A DNA stretch of 64,000 nucleotides. Origin: Cadophora sp. MPI-SDFR-AT-0126 (lineage: Eukaryota > Ascomycota > Leotiomycetes > Helotiales > Ploettnerulaceae). The stretch is taken from the NCBI GenBank assembly GCA_020747065.1, contig JAGMVK010000011.1, forward strand, positions 1,961,983 to 2,025,982. The letters are read 5' to 3'. Both the position numbers and the translations under genes were made by a program. The notes below the pieces were generated by a model. It had not been told where the DNA came from. It saw only the letters and a program-made list of their open reading frames with translations, and did not search any database. This document shows positions 10,064-21,868 of the stretch, in pieces (the first letter of the stretch is position 1; each line of letters begins with the position of its first letter).

Positions 10064-11930
10064 AGTCCCCACCCCCTTATTCCGGTCACCTTGTAATTTT
10101 ACTACTACCTGCAAATAATATTTAATAACTTTATAACGCTTTAATTTCTATATAATCTTTTGTAATATTAGAATCTTTTGCTAAATCTGAATTAATAAAT
10201 ATAATTTCTGAATCTTTAGTTGTAATTTAAGCTTTTTAAATAACCTAAATATCTGTAAACTTAGAATTTAAATTAATTTATACTTTCTTTTTTTTTCAGT
10301 AGTTTTAATTAATTTAATTTAGCTTTTAATTATTTTATCTTTAATTCTGCTTAACTTAAAAGTAAAATCCTTTTAATTAAAAGCTTTAATAGCTTTTTTA
10401 AAAAGTAATCGGCTCGTTAAAAGATTATTATATAAGAATTCTAATAAAATATTAAGTTATAATCTGAATTCTTTACTAACTTTTTATTACGGTAAGGAGG
10501 TCACGGGACAAGGAGAGGGCGGCACATACGCGGCATGCGACACGGCATGCGACTTAGTAGTTCTAATCGGGACTAGGCGGATTCTTTATTTTCTTTTATA
10601 TATAAAAACGGAAACTAAAGCTAGTTACGAAGCTCTTCTTTCCTTGTCTCTTCTACTAGTTCCTTAGCGTACTTTTAGGTTCAAATATTAGTTATTACTC
10701 TCTTGCTACTGGCGAAGTGTCTTTCGCATTAACCTGAAGTCAGCCGTAATACTTTTAGTGTAAACTATATAATTAACGATTTTTTTATTTCTTTAATACT
10801 CTGAAAGTCCTTAGAATACTAACTTCCAGCTCTTAATTATTATTCTTTAATAATAATTAGCTTATAAATAGTTTCAATATATAGATCAGCTATAAACTAA
10901 TAGCTGTTCAGTTAGCTTTAATATTTATACTTATTAAACTCTCTTGCCGTGTTTTATAATAATATAACAAGAAGTTACACTTATTAATTAAAATAAAATC
11001 AGTTGAAAATACTAATAATTCAAATATTTCCGGTAAAATACTTTAAAAAGAAAGAAAACATATGAATTCAAAAGTTATAAGACGTATGATATATATACAA
11101 GTAAAAATAATACAAATATATTATATTCTAAGTACTTTTATATAAATTCCATAGTTTTATAACTTTTATAACTATTTAAAAATAATAATCGGGATTTTTA
11201 ATTACGTAATTACGTCTGAAGAATAAAGACCTTTTCTAGTTATTATAACGCAGTAATATTATCTATCTACTTATTCTCTGTTATTATAAACTGTTACGAC
11301 TTGACTTCGTTAATATCTACTGGAAATTATTATTATTAAACCGATTTTCCTTTATATATTATAAGGAAAATTGTTTTCCTGCTTATTACAGAAATGATTT
11401 AATTAACGAGGTTCAATTCCGAGAACTAAGCTGTTTCCGTTAAATAAAACGTTGATTTGTATAATTATTAACTGGGTTATTAATTCCGAACCTTTTTATA
11501 ATTCCTGTTTTATTTATATTCTATCGATTTTCAAAAGAATTACTTTAATTACTAGAATCTTCAGTTTATAAAACTAAAGCTTAATAATATCGGTAATTAT
11601 ATTATTAATACGTACAGGATTAATAAAACACTACTTTTTAATATTAAAAATAAGATTCCGCTTAAAAAACCGCTGTATTTATCGTTTTCCGAGTAGTGTT
11701 AAGTCCTTTTAAAATATATAAAATCGGTTTTTAAAAAGCTATAATTACGTATAAATTATACTAAACTTTAATATCTCTTAAGTTAAAATCCAGTTTATAA
11801 AACGCTTTTCTAATACCGAAAGTAGCCTTTATAAGTAACTAGCAGCTTATTAATAAGCGTTTATATTACGAGATCGGTTTTAAAAAGTAAATTATAATAT
11901 ACCTTACTTTTTTATAACACGTCGGACAGC
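10064..11930 (-). mobile_element. RIP-degraded Fot1/pogo-like transposon, left part with left TIR
   Basis: The left end is TA followed by AGTCCCCACCCCCTTATTCC. The AT-rich interior aligns in order with the pogo-like element at 41528-43430 (for example TTATAAGACGTATRATATATA and the GAATTTAAATTAATYTA region). In that better copy the minus strand still shows transposase residues. The right ~250 bp with the other terminal repeat is absent here: similarity stops around 11925, where the unique gene island begins. No frame is open, so the copy is inactive. Confidence 0.6.
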
Positions 11931-12046
11931 CTATTGTGAGGGAGACCCGCAGACACCGCTTCTTTGTGATAACAGTTTAAGCAATATGTCCTCCAGATGT
12001 GCATGGCCAGCTTTTATAAATTCTACAATTATTGACTTCTACATGA

Positions 12047-13771
12047 CTACATCCTCCAAATAGGCTTGTTCATCTTTCCTTGGCGAATCAAAACATTCTG
12101 TCGACTATAAAACGCCATAAGCCCAAACACTCCCAAAGAAGCCACAATCAAAAGCGCAGCGTTCGTCCAATGGCCCGTCGGATATCCCTTTTTCTTCTCG
12201 TTAGCTTTATATATCCACACCCCGACAATCTGACCAGGAGCACCAAACGAGACATTGAGCGCAATCGCCAACCCCGCCGCTGCTGTTGTATGCAGGTTTG
12301 CAGACAGCCACCCTAGTAGTGGCGGAATGCATGCAAATGACCCTGTACATGCTATAATTAAGCAACCATATCGCGCAGTGTACGCTGTTGCGGGTAGGAG
12401 AGCTGAGGCGATGAAACCGATGGCGCCGACGATCATGAATACCACGGAGTGAAGTGCTCGTGTCCCGTAACGATCGGAGGATAAGGCGACAATAATCGTG
12501 GCTATATATGCAGCTGCGTATGGTGGAACTAAATTTAATTAGACATTCATTGTCACTACATCTGGAAGGGGTCGACTTACCACTCATAAGTTGGGCTTGA
12601 ACAGAAGTATACCCAAGCCCGCTGGTGATACTTGGAGTGAAAAGACTCAAGCTCGAGAATGGCACCGCCTTGCAGAAATAGATGATATAATGAGCATACA
12701 GACGCCAATCCGTCAGAGTCGCTTTTGCGTCCGCCCACGTCATGTTCTTCGTACCGCCGTGTGACCCGTTTAGAAGGAGACGGGCAGCCGCAAGTTCTTT
12801 CTCCTCGACGGAAAGCCACTTCGCAGTCTCGGGATAATCTGGAAGAAAAAACCAGACAAGGACCGAGGATAGAACTGAGGGGACCCCTTCGAGAATGAAT
12901 AGCCATCTAGTTGTGTTAGCCTAAGTTCTGAAACCAGAAGAGCGATGCGTACCTCCACGCTTCGAGTCCAGCGGTCTTGTTCATATGAGAAACGGCATAG
13001 GCAATTGCACCACCAAAAGCGCCTGCAAGCGTGGCCGATGCCAGGATGACAGCAACTCTCAATGATCTCTCGTTGGCTCGATACCAAAATGTCAAATAGT
13101 ATACCAACCCCGGGAACAGACCGGCTTCGAAAATACCCAAAAGCAGCCTTGTGACAGTAATACCAGCATAGTTCTGCACGCCTCCCATTCCCATGGTGAC
13201 TGAGCCCCAGCAGAACATCAGAAAGGCAATCCATCTAGAAGGCGACATCTTTTTGAGGAAGTAGTTGGATGGGATTTCGAAAATGGTGTATGCTACAAGG
13301 AATATCATCAGGGCTACGGAGTATTCCGTCTCCGTCATTTTGAGTGTTTGCAAGAGATTGTTCTTGTCTTCTGTGTTCATGATCTTGGCGTTCCCTGTGC
13401 CGGGTCAGTCATCTAGCAAGCTGAAGGCTATTAGCAGATAGAGCTTACCGATGTTAGACCGATCCAGATAGCAGAGGAGATAGGTGAAAGCCCCGATGGG
13501 TAGAATTCGAACATCATATCGTAATCGCAGCTTCTTGTTGGCTTCAGTGTCCTCGTGAAATTCATCTACCTCGTACGCTCGGCCCGCCTCGAGTTGATCG
13601 GGCTTTAAATTTTTCAATGAGTCTTGGTTTCAGATGATGTTGGACTATTTGTTCAGAACTTACATCCCTCTCTTTAACAAGGTTTGGCTCTGCGACAATG
13701 TCTGTTGTTGATTGCTCAAGGTGATCCCCTTCCGCACCCGTCTTCAGCTCACTAAGACTAGGACTAGGCAT
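12047..13771 (-). CDS. MFS transporter, Dal5/allantoate-permease-like (anion:cation symporter family)
   Basis: About 510 residues in five exons. Clear introns: 13395-13448, 12907-12952 and 12529-12580, all GT-AG; a further one lies near 13620-13662, where the exact join is unsure. The N-terminal ~60 residues are cytosolic and charged. Then come RYDVRILPIGAFTYLLCYLDRSNIGNAKI (first helix and the family's DRxNIGxA motif), MIFLVAYTIFEIPSNYFLKK (FEIPSN is a hallmark of this family), GLFPGLVYYLTFWY, and a C-terminal half with NVSFGAPGQIVGVWIY. Twelve membrane helices are expected. Family members take up carboxylates such as nicotinate, allantoate or pantothenate; the substrate here is unknown. The gene is divergent to the AtuA-like gene with a ~500-bp shared promoter, and its last exon ends beside the degraded transposon. 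Confidence 0.85.
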
Positions 13772-13945
13772 TCTGTCGTACTATTATTGGTGGCTCGGAA
13801 AAGCTTCGATGGATGATGATGCGAGACGAAACCATTTGAGGGGAAATCTGGGGTTCTTTTATAAACCCCATAACTAACAACTCTTCCCCACAAGTTGGAG
13901 AGTGGGTAGTACTACGGCAATTCATGTGGGCGCCAAGCACAGATG

Positions 13946-13967
13946 CTTCGGTTGCCAAGCACCGAAG
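13946..13967. promoter_or_regulatory. CGG-N10-CCG inverted repeat, candidate Zn2Cys6 binding site
   Basis: CTTCGGT and ACCGAAG form a perfect 7-bp inverted repeat with an 8-nt spacer, giving CGG-N10-CCG. Inverted CGG triplets with a fixed spacer are the classical target of Gal4-type dimers (Put3 uses N10). The site lies in the divergent promoter between the MFS carrier and the AtuA-like gene, two genes from a Zn2Cys6 regulator. Binding is inferred. Confidence 0.5.
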
Positions 13968-14033
13968 AATACAAGCGTCGTTCGTTACTCAAACAGCCAT
14001 TAGCATCGCTTATGGGCAAGTCGAAAGGTTGGC

Positions 14034-14054
14034 ATCGGCGCCGACGACCGATGA
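14034..14054. promoter_or_regulatory. CATCGG...CCGATG inverted repeat containing the shared 12-mer
   Basis: CATCGG and CCGATG flank a 9-nt spacer. The 12-mer CCGACGACCGAT at 14041-14052 recurs exactly at 19165-19176, in the regulator/tannase promoter. It is a candidate common operator of the cluster. Confidence 0.45.
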
Positions 14055-14267
14055 CCGACGAACTAGACATCAAAGACTGAGGGATTTTGGCAGTGCAGAG
14101 CGATCTAAGATCTTCCTGGCAAACACGCGAGGCGAGACGATCGGTGGTCAAAATCTTTCTGAACTATTCTCGTGAGTTGGAGTTCTAGATTGCATGTATC
14201 CCTCGACCTCTCGAACCAAGCTTTACATTCCATCTGAATAGTCTTCAATTCTTTCCCAGCCCTCAGA

Positions 14268-16419
14268 ATGCCTTCAAGACGAAACATCAGAATTGGAAAT
14301 GTGTCCGGAGCGTGAGTGCATCACCTATCTGTTTTGCATTGCTGTGGTTCCACGAAATCTTGCTCTCTCGCATTTCGTGTGATTGAGCGAATCATAGCAT
14401 ATCGGCTAGCCGGCGATATAGTAAACTTCAAGCAATTGATCGAGGTGAAGAGCAACTCTTAAGCTTACTGACAATTTATCAGGACGGGAGATCATTGGGA
14501 GGCCATGCAGCGCATGGTGGAGAAAGGCAATGTAGATATCATAACAGGAGACTGGCTCTCCGAAATGAATATTGCTTGGAATGCCATCACAAAAGCCAGC
14601 GACCCCTCTCTTGGCTACGAAGCTGGATTTCTAGATCAGCTATCACGTTGTATCGACTCTGTGGTTACAAAAAGGCTGAAAGTCATCACAAATGCTGGTG
14701 CTCTCAACACCAATGCTCTAACGCTCAGAGTTGAAGAGCTATGTCGGCAACGTGGGCACGACCAAGTTGTTGTGGCGCAAGTTGTTGGTGACAACATCAC
14801 AGAAATGCTGATGAACAGAAAGGAAAATGCTAAGCTGGACCTACGACATTTGGATCACGAGAATTCTCGTCTGGACCACTGGCAGATGAGTGAGGAGGTG
14901 CATTGTGGGGTTGCCTACATTGGTGCTTGGGGCATTGTGGAGGCGCTGAAAGCTGGTGCGGATATTGTCGTATGTGGACGAGTCACAGACGCAAGTCCAG
15001 TGATTGGAGCAGCTGCTTGGTGGTACGATTGGCAACTCGATTCATTTGACGAACTAGCTGGGGCACTCGTTGCTGGACGTGAGAGAATAGTATCCCACAT
15101 CATTGGGCTTCTGGCTAACACTTTGGTAGATCTCATAGAATGCGGTCCCTATGCTACAGGAGGAAACTTCTCTGGTTTCAAAGAGTTTCTTCCTCAACTC
15201 GTAGATCTGGGATTTGGTATTGCGGAAATACAGCCTGATGGGACGTCATTCATCACTAAGCCAGAGGAGAGCAATGGGGTTGTCAATAAGTTCAACATCA
15301 CTTCCCAGTTGCTGTACGAACTTCAGGGAGAGTTATATCTGAACCCAGATGTGGTTGCCGATCTGTCGAAAATCAAGATTGAGGATACTGCGACCCCAAA
15401 TATGGTGTACGTTTCAGGGATGGTCGGCCTTCCACCGCCTTCGACCACGAAGGCTATCATCGCGGCCAAAGCAGGATATCAGGCAGAAACTACATTCTAC
15501 ATCAACGGTCTTAATGTTTATGAAAAAGCAGAGATGATGAAGAATCAATTAGAGTGTATGTTCAAGTCATCCAATTTCAGTAAACTGTCTATTGAACTCT
15601 ACGGCACACCAGCTTCGAACCCACGATCACAGCAAGCTGGTACCATGTTTTTGCGGATCTTCGCGCAAGCACGAAGGAAGGAGGATATCGATGCACCAAA
15701 ATTTAGAGATATTGTATATGCATTGCGCATGCAGAGCTACCCAGGTTCTTGTCCCGTCGAACTTATTCTATTGTGCTAGATCTAATCCAGTGGCAGGATA
15801 CCACATGAACCTCGACTTTCGAACAATGGACCCAAAGCCCTTCATGGAGATGTTCGCAGCCGTGATACCGCTCCAGGCTCTCAACCATGAAGTTGTGGTT
15901 GCGCAGATGAGAATTCCAATACCTGTTCCAGCCAAGACAGCGATCTACCCTGTTATTCGAAACTCCTACGAGGCAACAGATCCTCGTGATATCTCCTCCT
16001 TTGGACCCACAGAGCTGATACCTCTTGGCAGTATCGTACATGCTCGATCTGGTGATAAAGCAGACAACTCGAATGTCGGGTTCTTTGTCCGTAACGCTGA
16101 TGAGTATCCATGGCTTCAGAGCCTTTTGACGGTGGAGAAGTTGAAAGAGCTTTTTGGCGATGATTGGTCGAAGGGAAACACCTCGAGACGGGTTGAGCGA
16201 TGCGAGTTTCCGTTCTTGCTTGCGGTTCACTTGTAAGTTTCGTTATGTTATACCATTGCTGCAACGCAACTGACCATATCTAGCCGCATACTTGACTTCC
16301 TGGATGGTGGCATAGCGAGCAGCTCTAGGGTCGATGGGCTGGGCAAGGGGATTGGCGAATTTCTCAGGAGTAGAACTGTAGAAGTTCCAGTGAAATTTCT
16401 CAAGCGGGGAAGAATATAA
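14268..16419 (+). CDS. AtuA-like protein (acyclic terpene utilisation family, DUF1446)
   Basis: Four exons: 14268-14311, 14483-15744, 15797-16232 and 16284-16419, joined by GT-AG introns that keep one frame and give 625 residues, normal for fungal members. The first exon encodes MPSRRNIRIGNVSGA and joins to TGDHWEAM, restoring the family's N-terminal 'IRIGNxSG..GD' start. The large domain (to ~residue 440) holds DIITGDWLSEMN, KVITNAGALNTNAL, VVCGRVTDASPVIGAAAWWYDW and the glycine-rich GPYATGGNFSGFKE. The C-terminal ~120 residues form the smaller AtuA-like domain (PLGSIVHARSGDKADNSNVGFF). Bacterial AtuA belongs to the citronellol/geraniol pathway; its fungal relatives are uncharacterised, so 'acyl/terpenoid catabolism' is a family-level inference. 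It is divergent from the MFS carrier and convergent with the regulator gene, with only ~120 bp between stops. Confidence 0.85.
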
Positions 16420-16542
16420 CGAATTCCAGATGTCTGGCTTTCTGTTGGCAATCATACCAGTCCGTTATATCATAGACCTGTACAAATATATAGGTAATAG
16501 AAGAGATTGGAATAGGTTATCTGAGAATGGTAATCTGATATC

Positions 16543-18921
16543 TCATTGATAGTTGGGCGTAGCATATGGATCTGGTATTCCCTGCATCACCGTGCCATCA
16601 AGATTATCTATGTACCAAAGCCATTCCTGGGACAACTGCATGATTGGCTCATTCTGTAAGTCGTCGAAATAACTTCGAAAATCTGAACCCATCATTGAGT
16701 GATCTATGCTAGAGGAAAAACTAGACGTCATTGGTTCCCTAGCAGTGTTATCGCCAACTAGCTCGGATGCGGAAAGATAGTGGTTGTCATCTATTGTACC
16801 AGTCATTGACGACCTTGTCACGAGCCCAGGAGAAGATAGTCTTAGCGATGCGGGTGGTGTGCACTGTAACTTGATGGCCTCTCCAAGGACGGCATCACTG
16901 AGTCTGTCAAAAACCTCGTGGCATTGTCGTATGGCATTCCAACGCTCCGAGATTGCCACCAGTACTTGAGAACAAGCTCTCGTATCGTTGATGATATCTG
17001 TGATTGATGGGTCAGAATCCAGTTGCGATCCGGGTTGTGCGCTTCGCCGTCCTTTAAAGTGACGAGAAATAGCATACACATACGAAAGCCCAGCCATGAA
17101 TACAGCGTGGAGCGTGATCCACGAATAATTAATCTTTCGGGACCGGTGCAGATAAGCATACAGAGTAATTGCCTTTTTGGAGGATGAATAGATCTTCTGC
17201 AGGGATGTTGCGTCGCGACTGCTGTCAGCGAGCATAGGTGATGGCCGGAAAAGAAAGAGCATGGCATTGGCATATAAGACCTCGTACCACTCGTTTGATT
17301 GGAAGCTCGACCGATCTTGAGACATCGCGGACTCAAGGTTCATATCTAAAAGTTTCAAGTCCTTCGTCTTCCCCCGCCAGATGTCAAGGTCTGCCAGAAG
17401 CTTGTCCCTTGTTTCAAGGATTTTGCGTTTGTCGTGCTCTGGCGGCTTCAAACCATGGAGAGACTTTATCAATCTTCCACATAGTATGCGGTACTGCGTA
17501 ATATGGACGAATATTGCAGTTCGATTGACTGATGGCTCTCCTGCCCTTCCATTGACCGGGAAATGGAAAACGTGGTCGTATTCTTGCGAAGGAAGCTCTA
17601 CGTCAATATCGTCAAGGTTCATGGCAAATGGCCTGCCAAGTGTAATTCCGACAATCCTGTGCCTTTTGTTAGCATTCTAATACCAGAGCGTATCCGAACA
17701 TAGGATCACTTAATGCCACACAGAATTACAGACACGCTCCTATTGAAAGCTTTGACTAGGACAGGAGAAGTGGAAGGAGATGGATTGTTCACACCTGTCC
17801 ATTGCGAAAAGAGACCAGAAACACCGCCTTCTTGTCTCTCGCTCCTTCAACAGCATCAGATACTCCGGAGTTCCCTCGGACTGGCGCTTCAGTGTGTATG
17901 TCGACTCGCGGTGTAACCCAAGCTCGTAAGCTATGCGAACAGCGATGCCTACCAAGTGCCACATACTCGCGGAGGTATCCTTCATTGAGCTACCAGTTCG
18001 GTACTGGCACAACAGTAATATCGCCTGGAGGCATTTTACATCGCCGGCTTGGAAGATTTTGGTGATATGTGACATAGCCCGCAAATGATGGGTCTCGGCG
18101 TTTGGGAGCATTTGCCAGTCGAATTTATAGACGTTTGCAGTCGCGATAGCGAGGACCAGATCGAACACAAATGACTCGTAGGCATTTTCTTGGTAGAACG
18201 ATGAATTGCTATACATGCACTCCACGATGGATAGTAGAGTATCTGGCGTTAAGAATGGATAACAAAGATGATCATGAGCAAGGTAGCTAGAGACAAGCTT
18301 TCTCGCCAGCTCCTGCGGTGGCAGTGCTTCCCTGAAAGCGCTAGCATTGTTTAGTATAGCCCTGTCCAAATCTTCTGGGCTGTCTTCGTTTGGTGCATGG
18401 CGACGACCAGGGCTCGAGATTTCAACACTAGCTTTCACAAGGTCTGCGAATAAAAGGCCGCTCGCTGATCCGAGATAGTAACGCTCACCAGCAGCGGTTG
18501 ACGCAAGGAACTTCACCTCATTTGTTACGTCTTCAGCAGCCACAGTTGTGCCTACTGCTGACGACTAGATGTGGTGTTACCAGTTAGCTGGCCAATCCGA
18601 AGTTGGTGATGTGACTTCAAGAATGAAGATTACCTGATCAGCACCGGACTCCGGAGTCAGTGCTGGTCTAACGAAGCCATCACTGGGTGTGGGCATGGGA
18701 TGGAGAGTCTTCGCCTTTGCCAGCTCGCTCGCAAGCGCCTTGTTTTTGGCTTCAGATTGATGCAGACGTTTCTCGAGCGCCTCAATGTACGCTTGTCGAA
18801 TCGCCGGTTCCCTGGTCCGTTCGGTATACACGCACTGGACTTGAGCCTTCTGGCAATACGCACATGGCTGTCGCCTGTCACATTTTGACTTGCGTCGATA
18901 ACATGAGTCGCAAGCCTGCAT
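16543..18921 (-). CDS. Zn2Cys6 transcription factor with fungal-specific middle domain
   Basis: Three exons (18921-18634, 18564-17795, 17656-16543) give 723 residues in one frame. The chosen ATG lies directly before the zinc cluster: CDSCYRRKSKC, DRRQPC, AYC, QKAQVQC, spaced CX2CX6CX5CX2CX6C. The frame is open upstream to 19359, but that extension would add a low-complexity leader, so I take the short form. A basic linker and heptad-like segment (AYIEALEKRLHQSEAKNKALASELAKA) suggest a dimerising coiled coil. The middle domain (fungal_trans type) includes CYPFLTPDTLL, LQAILLLCQYR, WHLVGIAVRIAYELGLHRE and RRRCFWSLFAMDR. The introns are 69 and 138 nt. It is divergent from the tannase gene and likely controls this cluster (inference from position plus shared promoter motifs). 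Confidence 0.88.
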
Positions 18922-19164
18922 GCTCGCGGGGGCCAGGAAGGCGGGTGAGGACCGCCGAGATGGTAAGGCTATAGGAGCTATAGGAGCTAAGAGGACGGTG
19001 AGGATCACCGAGATAATAAGAAGCCTGTAGGAGAGGAGAGGGGCCTCCGACTGATGAGAGAGGTGCCGCCGACTTATACTTCGTGTACACCCTGTAGGGG
19101 GATGGCCAGGACAAGGGGCAAAAGTGGGAGCTTGCGAAGCCGGACATCTTTCGGCGCAGCGGGA

Positions 19165-19176
19165 CCGACGACCGAT
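19165..19176. promoter_or_regulatory. Second copy of the shared promoter 12-mer
   Basis: CCGACGACCGAT is identical to 14041-14052 and in both places is preceded by TCGGCGC within 20 bp. It lies between the divergent regulator and tannase starts. An identical 12-mer in the only two divergent promoters of the island is unlikely to be chance, but binding is not shown. Confidence 0.45.
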
Positions 19177-19369
19177 CCACATAAACAATGCTGGGAAAAC
19201 AAGGTTCCCCTCAAATTTGCTGACAATCCATCCTCTTCCTCTATCCCGGGAGTTTGGGCGGAACGGAAGAGGCGAGTCAGGATTAGGTGAATGCTCATTC
19301 ATCGGCATGTCTCTGAGCGCTGTCTTATTTATATTCCTCTCTTTCCGTTCTTTGTCCATTGTTTAGTCG

Positions 19370-21333
19370 ATGTTCAGCTTTCGAATGACTATCAAGATGC
19401 TCTCCCTCGTTGCTTGTTGGCTCTTCGGGTTGATCTTGAGTATTTCCGCCTCGATAATAAACCGAAATAATGCGTGTTCTGGATTCATTGAATCTCTTCC
19501 GCAGTCACCTTCCAATGTTCGAATTGTCTCCTCCACTTATGTCCCTGCTGGAGAGTTGGTGATAGAAAATACCACCATTAGCAATACCTTGTCTTTTTGT
19601 CAAATCTCTGGAAAGATTAAGTATGGTGGGGAGACCGACAGCGAATTCGTCCTGAACTTTCAGCTCTGGTTGCCCGATGTGGGAGATTATAATGGAAGAT
19701 ATCTATCTGTCGGTAAGATAGGGTAATGATAGCCTTCAACTACATACACACTAATTGTGTCGCAGGAAATGGCGGCTTTGGTGGCGGGCTAGATATAGCA
19801 GCAATGGTTCTCAATCTGAGCAAAGGATATGCTGTTGCTGCGTAAGTGACTCCTCATCTTGCCCCCCAAAATCAGTCTTCTCAACTCTGTCAAAAGGGGT
19901 GACTCCGGACATCAACCCGAAGATATAAACGCGCCCACTGGTCCAGGCAGATATGTTCCATTTTTCCACCATCATGACCAAGTCCTCGCGTGGATCCGCA
20001 ATTCCATTGCGATGTTTACCCTGCAAGCGAAAGAACTCACCGGTAACTATTACAGCGAGAAGGCGAAATATAGTTACTATAGCGGATGCTCGACCGGCGG
20101 TGGTCAGGCCTACGCGCTAGCTCTTTATCATCCTGATCTTTTCGATGGCATATACGCTGGGTGCCCTGGGAATTCTTATTCAAACCTCATGGTGTCCTTC
20201 ATTTTTAATCATATGAAAGCTTCCGTACGTCTTACCTTGTTGTTTCTCTCATTGTGGGCATGATTTCAGTGAGGGGGGAACTAATTTTGTGAAAATAAAA
20301 TTAGGGAGGCGGGTTTTTGCCTCAAGAATCTCTGGATTTCATTACGGATTCAGTTCTAGCGGAATGCGATGAGCTTGATGGTGTTAGAGACGGTATTCTT
20401 GAGAACCCGCTTGCTTGTGATTTCAACATTACCACTCTCCAATGCCCTGTGGGTGTTTCTCACGTACAGAATAACCAAACTCTTTGCTTGACCACCGAGC
20501 AGGTCGCTACAGCCAGAGCTTTGTAAGTGCACCCTTCAAAATACCCTTTCTCTTTCACTTCCCAGAACAGTTCTCCTACGACACCGATCATAGGAGAAAG
20601 AAGAGTATTGCTTACGTCATCTTTGAAAAGCTACACTGGACCATTTGACAGCCGAAAATGGAATGGTACTCAAATATACCCTGGTTTCTCAGTAGGCTCA
20701 GAGAGCCAATGGCTATCAGAAGAAACGACTCTGTCGAATCTCTACGCCGTCCCGCTTCTACAGAACCTCGTCTATGATGATCTCACTTGGGACGTGAGCA
20801 CTTTCGACTACGGATCTGACCTCGATCTCATTAACGAAAAGGCATCTGCTTTCATTAATCACATGTCACCTGACTTATCTTCATTCCGTAACTCTGGTGG
20901 AAAATTCCTTACCACTCAAGGTGAGTGATGACTATGCCCTACTCCAAGCCACTACAAAAAATCCATTCAGCTGATATAATGCTAAGGATGGGCGGACCCT
21001 TTGAATCCTGCCATCTTACCAATTCATCATCTGAACGAGATCGAGACCTTTTTCAACGAGGATAGTTCGGATTGGTACAGACTGTTTATGATTCCTGGTG
21101 GTGGGCATTGCGGAGCGGTTCCTGATAAGAACAGCAATGTCCCCGCCACATATGCTTCGCTGGAAGCTCTCACTGCTTGGGTGGAGACCGGCGAGGCACC
21201 CTCGTATATTGTCTCTTCTAAACCGCCGAATGGGGAAACGAGAACGAGGAAACTTTGTCCTTGGCCACAGATCGCAAAGTATTCGGGAGGGGGTGTGGAC
21301 GATTATACAAGTTTTCAGTGTGCGAGGCAGTGA
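19370..21333 (+). CDS. Secreted tannase/feruloyl esterase family protein
   Basis: Six exons: 19370-19712, 19765-19841, 19897-20224, 20305-20522, 20631-20920 and 20987-21333, with GT-AG introns that keep phase; about 530 residues. A signal peptide is present (TIKMLSLVACWLFGLILSISAS); the start may be at 19370, 19385 or 19397, all in frame. The serine-hydrolase core is intact: nucleophile Ser in YYSGCSTGGGQAY, Asp in WADPLNP and His in IPGGGHC, the order typical of the family. Upstream lie NGRYLSVGNGGFGGG and GDSGHQPED, two other family landmarks. Such enzymes hydrolyse ester bonds of gallate, ferulate or related aromatic acids outside the cell. With the neighbouring uptake carrier this suggests release and import of an aromatic or other carboxylate (inference). 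Confidence 0.88.
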
Positions 21334-21584
21334 AAGTAACCGAGTGCCCACATTCGAGTTAATGGCGCCGAAACACTTTTAACAAATGTAAGGTCAAGAG
21401 AGTCTCATATGACAAGAAAGTTAATGCGAGAGCTTGCAATTTGAGAACTTTATAAAATACGATCAAGCTTTTGTGTCGTATGAAGGGTGCCCTTATATAT
21501 AAAGGAGTTTCATCAAGACTTCGTCGCCTTGTAAGGAGAGTCGATTTTCGCTAGGGCTTCTCTTATTACACTTTGAAACGCGAT
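21334..21584. other. 3' flank of the tannase gene
   Basis: Normal to AT-rich transition. No gene seen. Confidence 0.4.
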
Positions 21585-21868
21585 TTAATGTCTTCCGTAA
21601 TAGCAGAAATGGTCGTCGATAATATACTTTACTCTTTTATAATACGTCGTACGGATTTGCTGTTTTCAATTACACGAAAAGCTAAAATAACATTATTTTA
21701 TATATATTTTAATATTATAATATTTTTAATTAATATTTCAAAAATTAAGAAAATCGATAAGAAAATACGACAATTATTAATTATTAAACGTAAGTAAGTA
21801 AAAAAAAAGCGGTATACTAAGCGAAGTGACTGGAATAAGGGGGTGACTGGAATAGTGGGGTGGGGACT
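21585..21868. mobile_element. Right-end fragment of a Fot1/pogo-like transposon
   Basis: The fragment ends ...GGGGTGGGGACT followed by TA. Read inward from that end, 24 of the first 27 bases match the left terminal repeat at 10064. A second sub-terminal TGACTGGAATA..GGG unit precedes it. The AT-rich part resembles the right end of the element at 41528-43430 (ATTAATTATTAAA, then GCGGT, then TAAGCGA). About 35 bp at 21619-21653 also resembles the truncated end at 11891-11925. Confidence 0.6.

Noticed and set aside
14505..15779. AtuA-like protein as a single 424-residue frame
   Set aside because: It misses the N-terminal exon and the C-terminal domain; three introns give the full 625-residue protein.
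18922..19359. N-terminal extension of the Zn2Cys6 regulator to 19359
   Set aside because: Open frame but low-complexity; it would occupy the promoter shared with tannase, while the ATG at 18921 lies next to the zinc cluster as usual.
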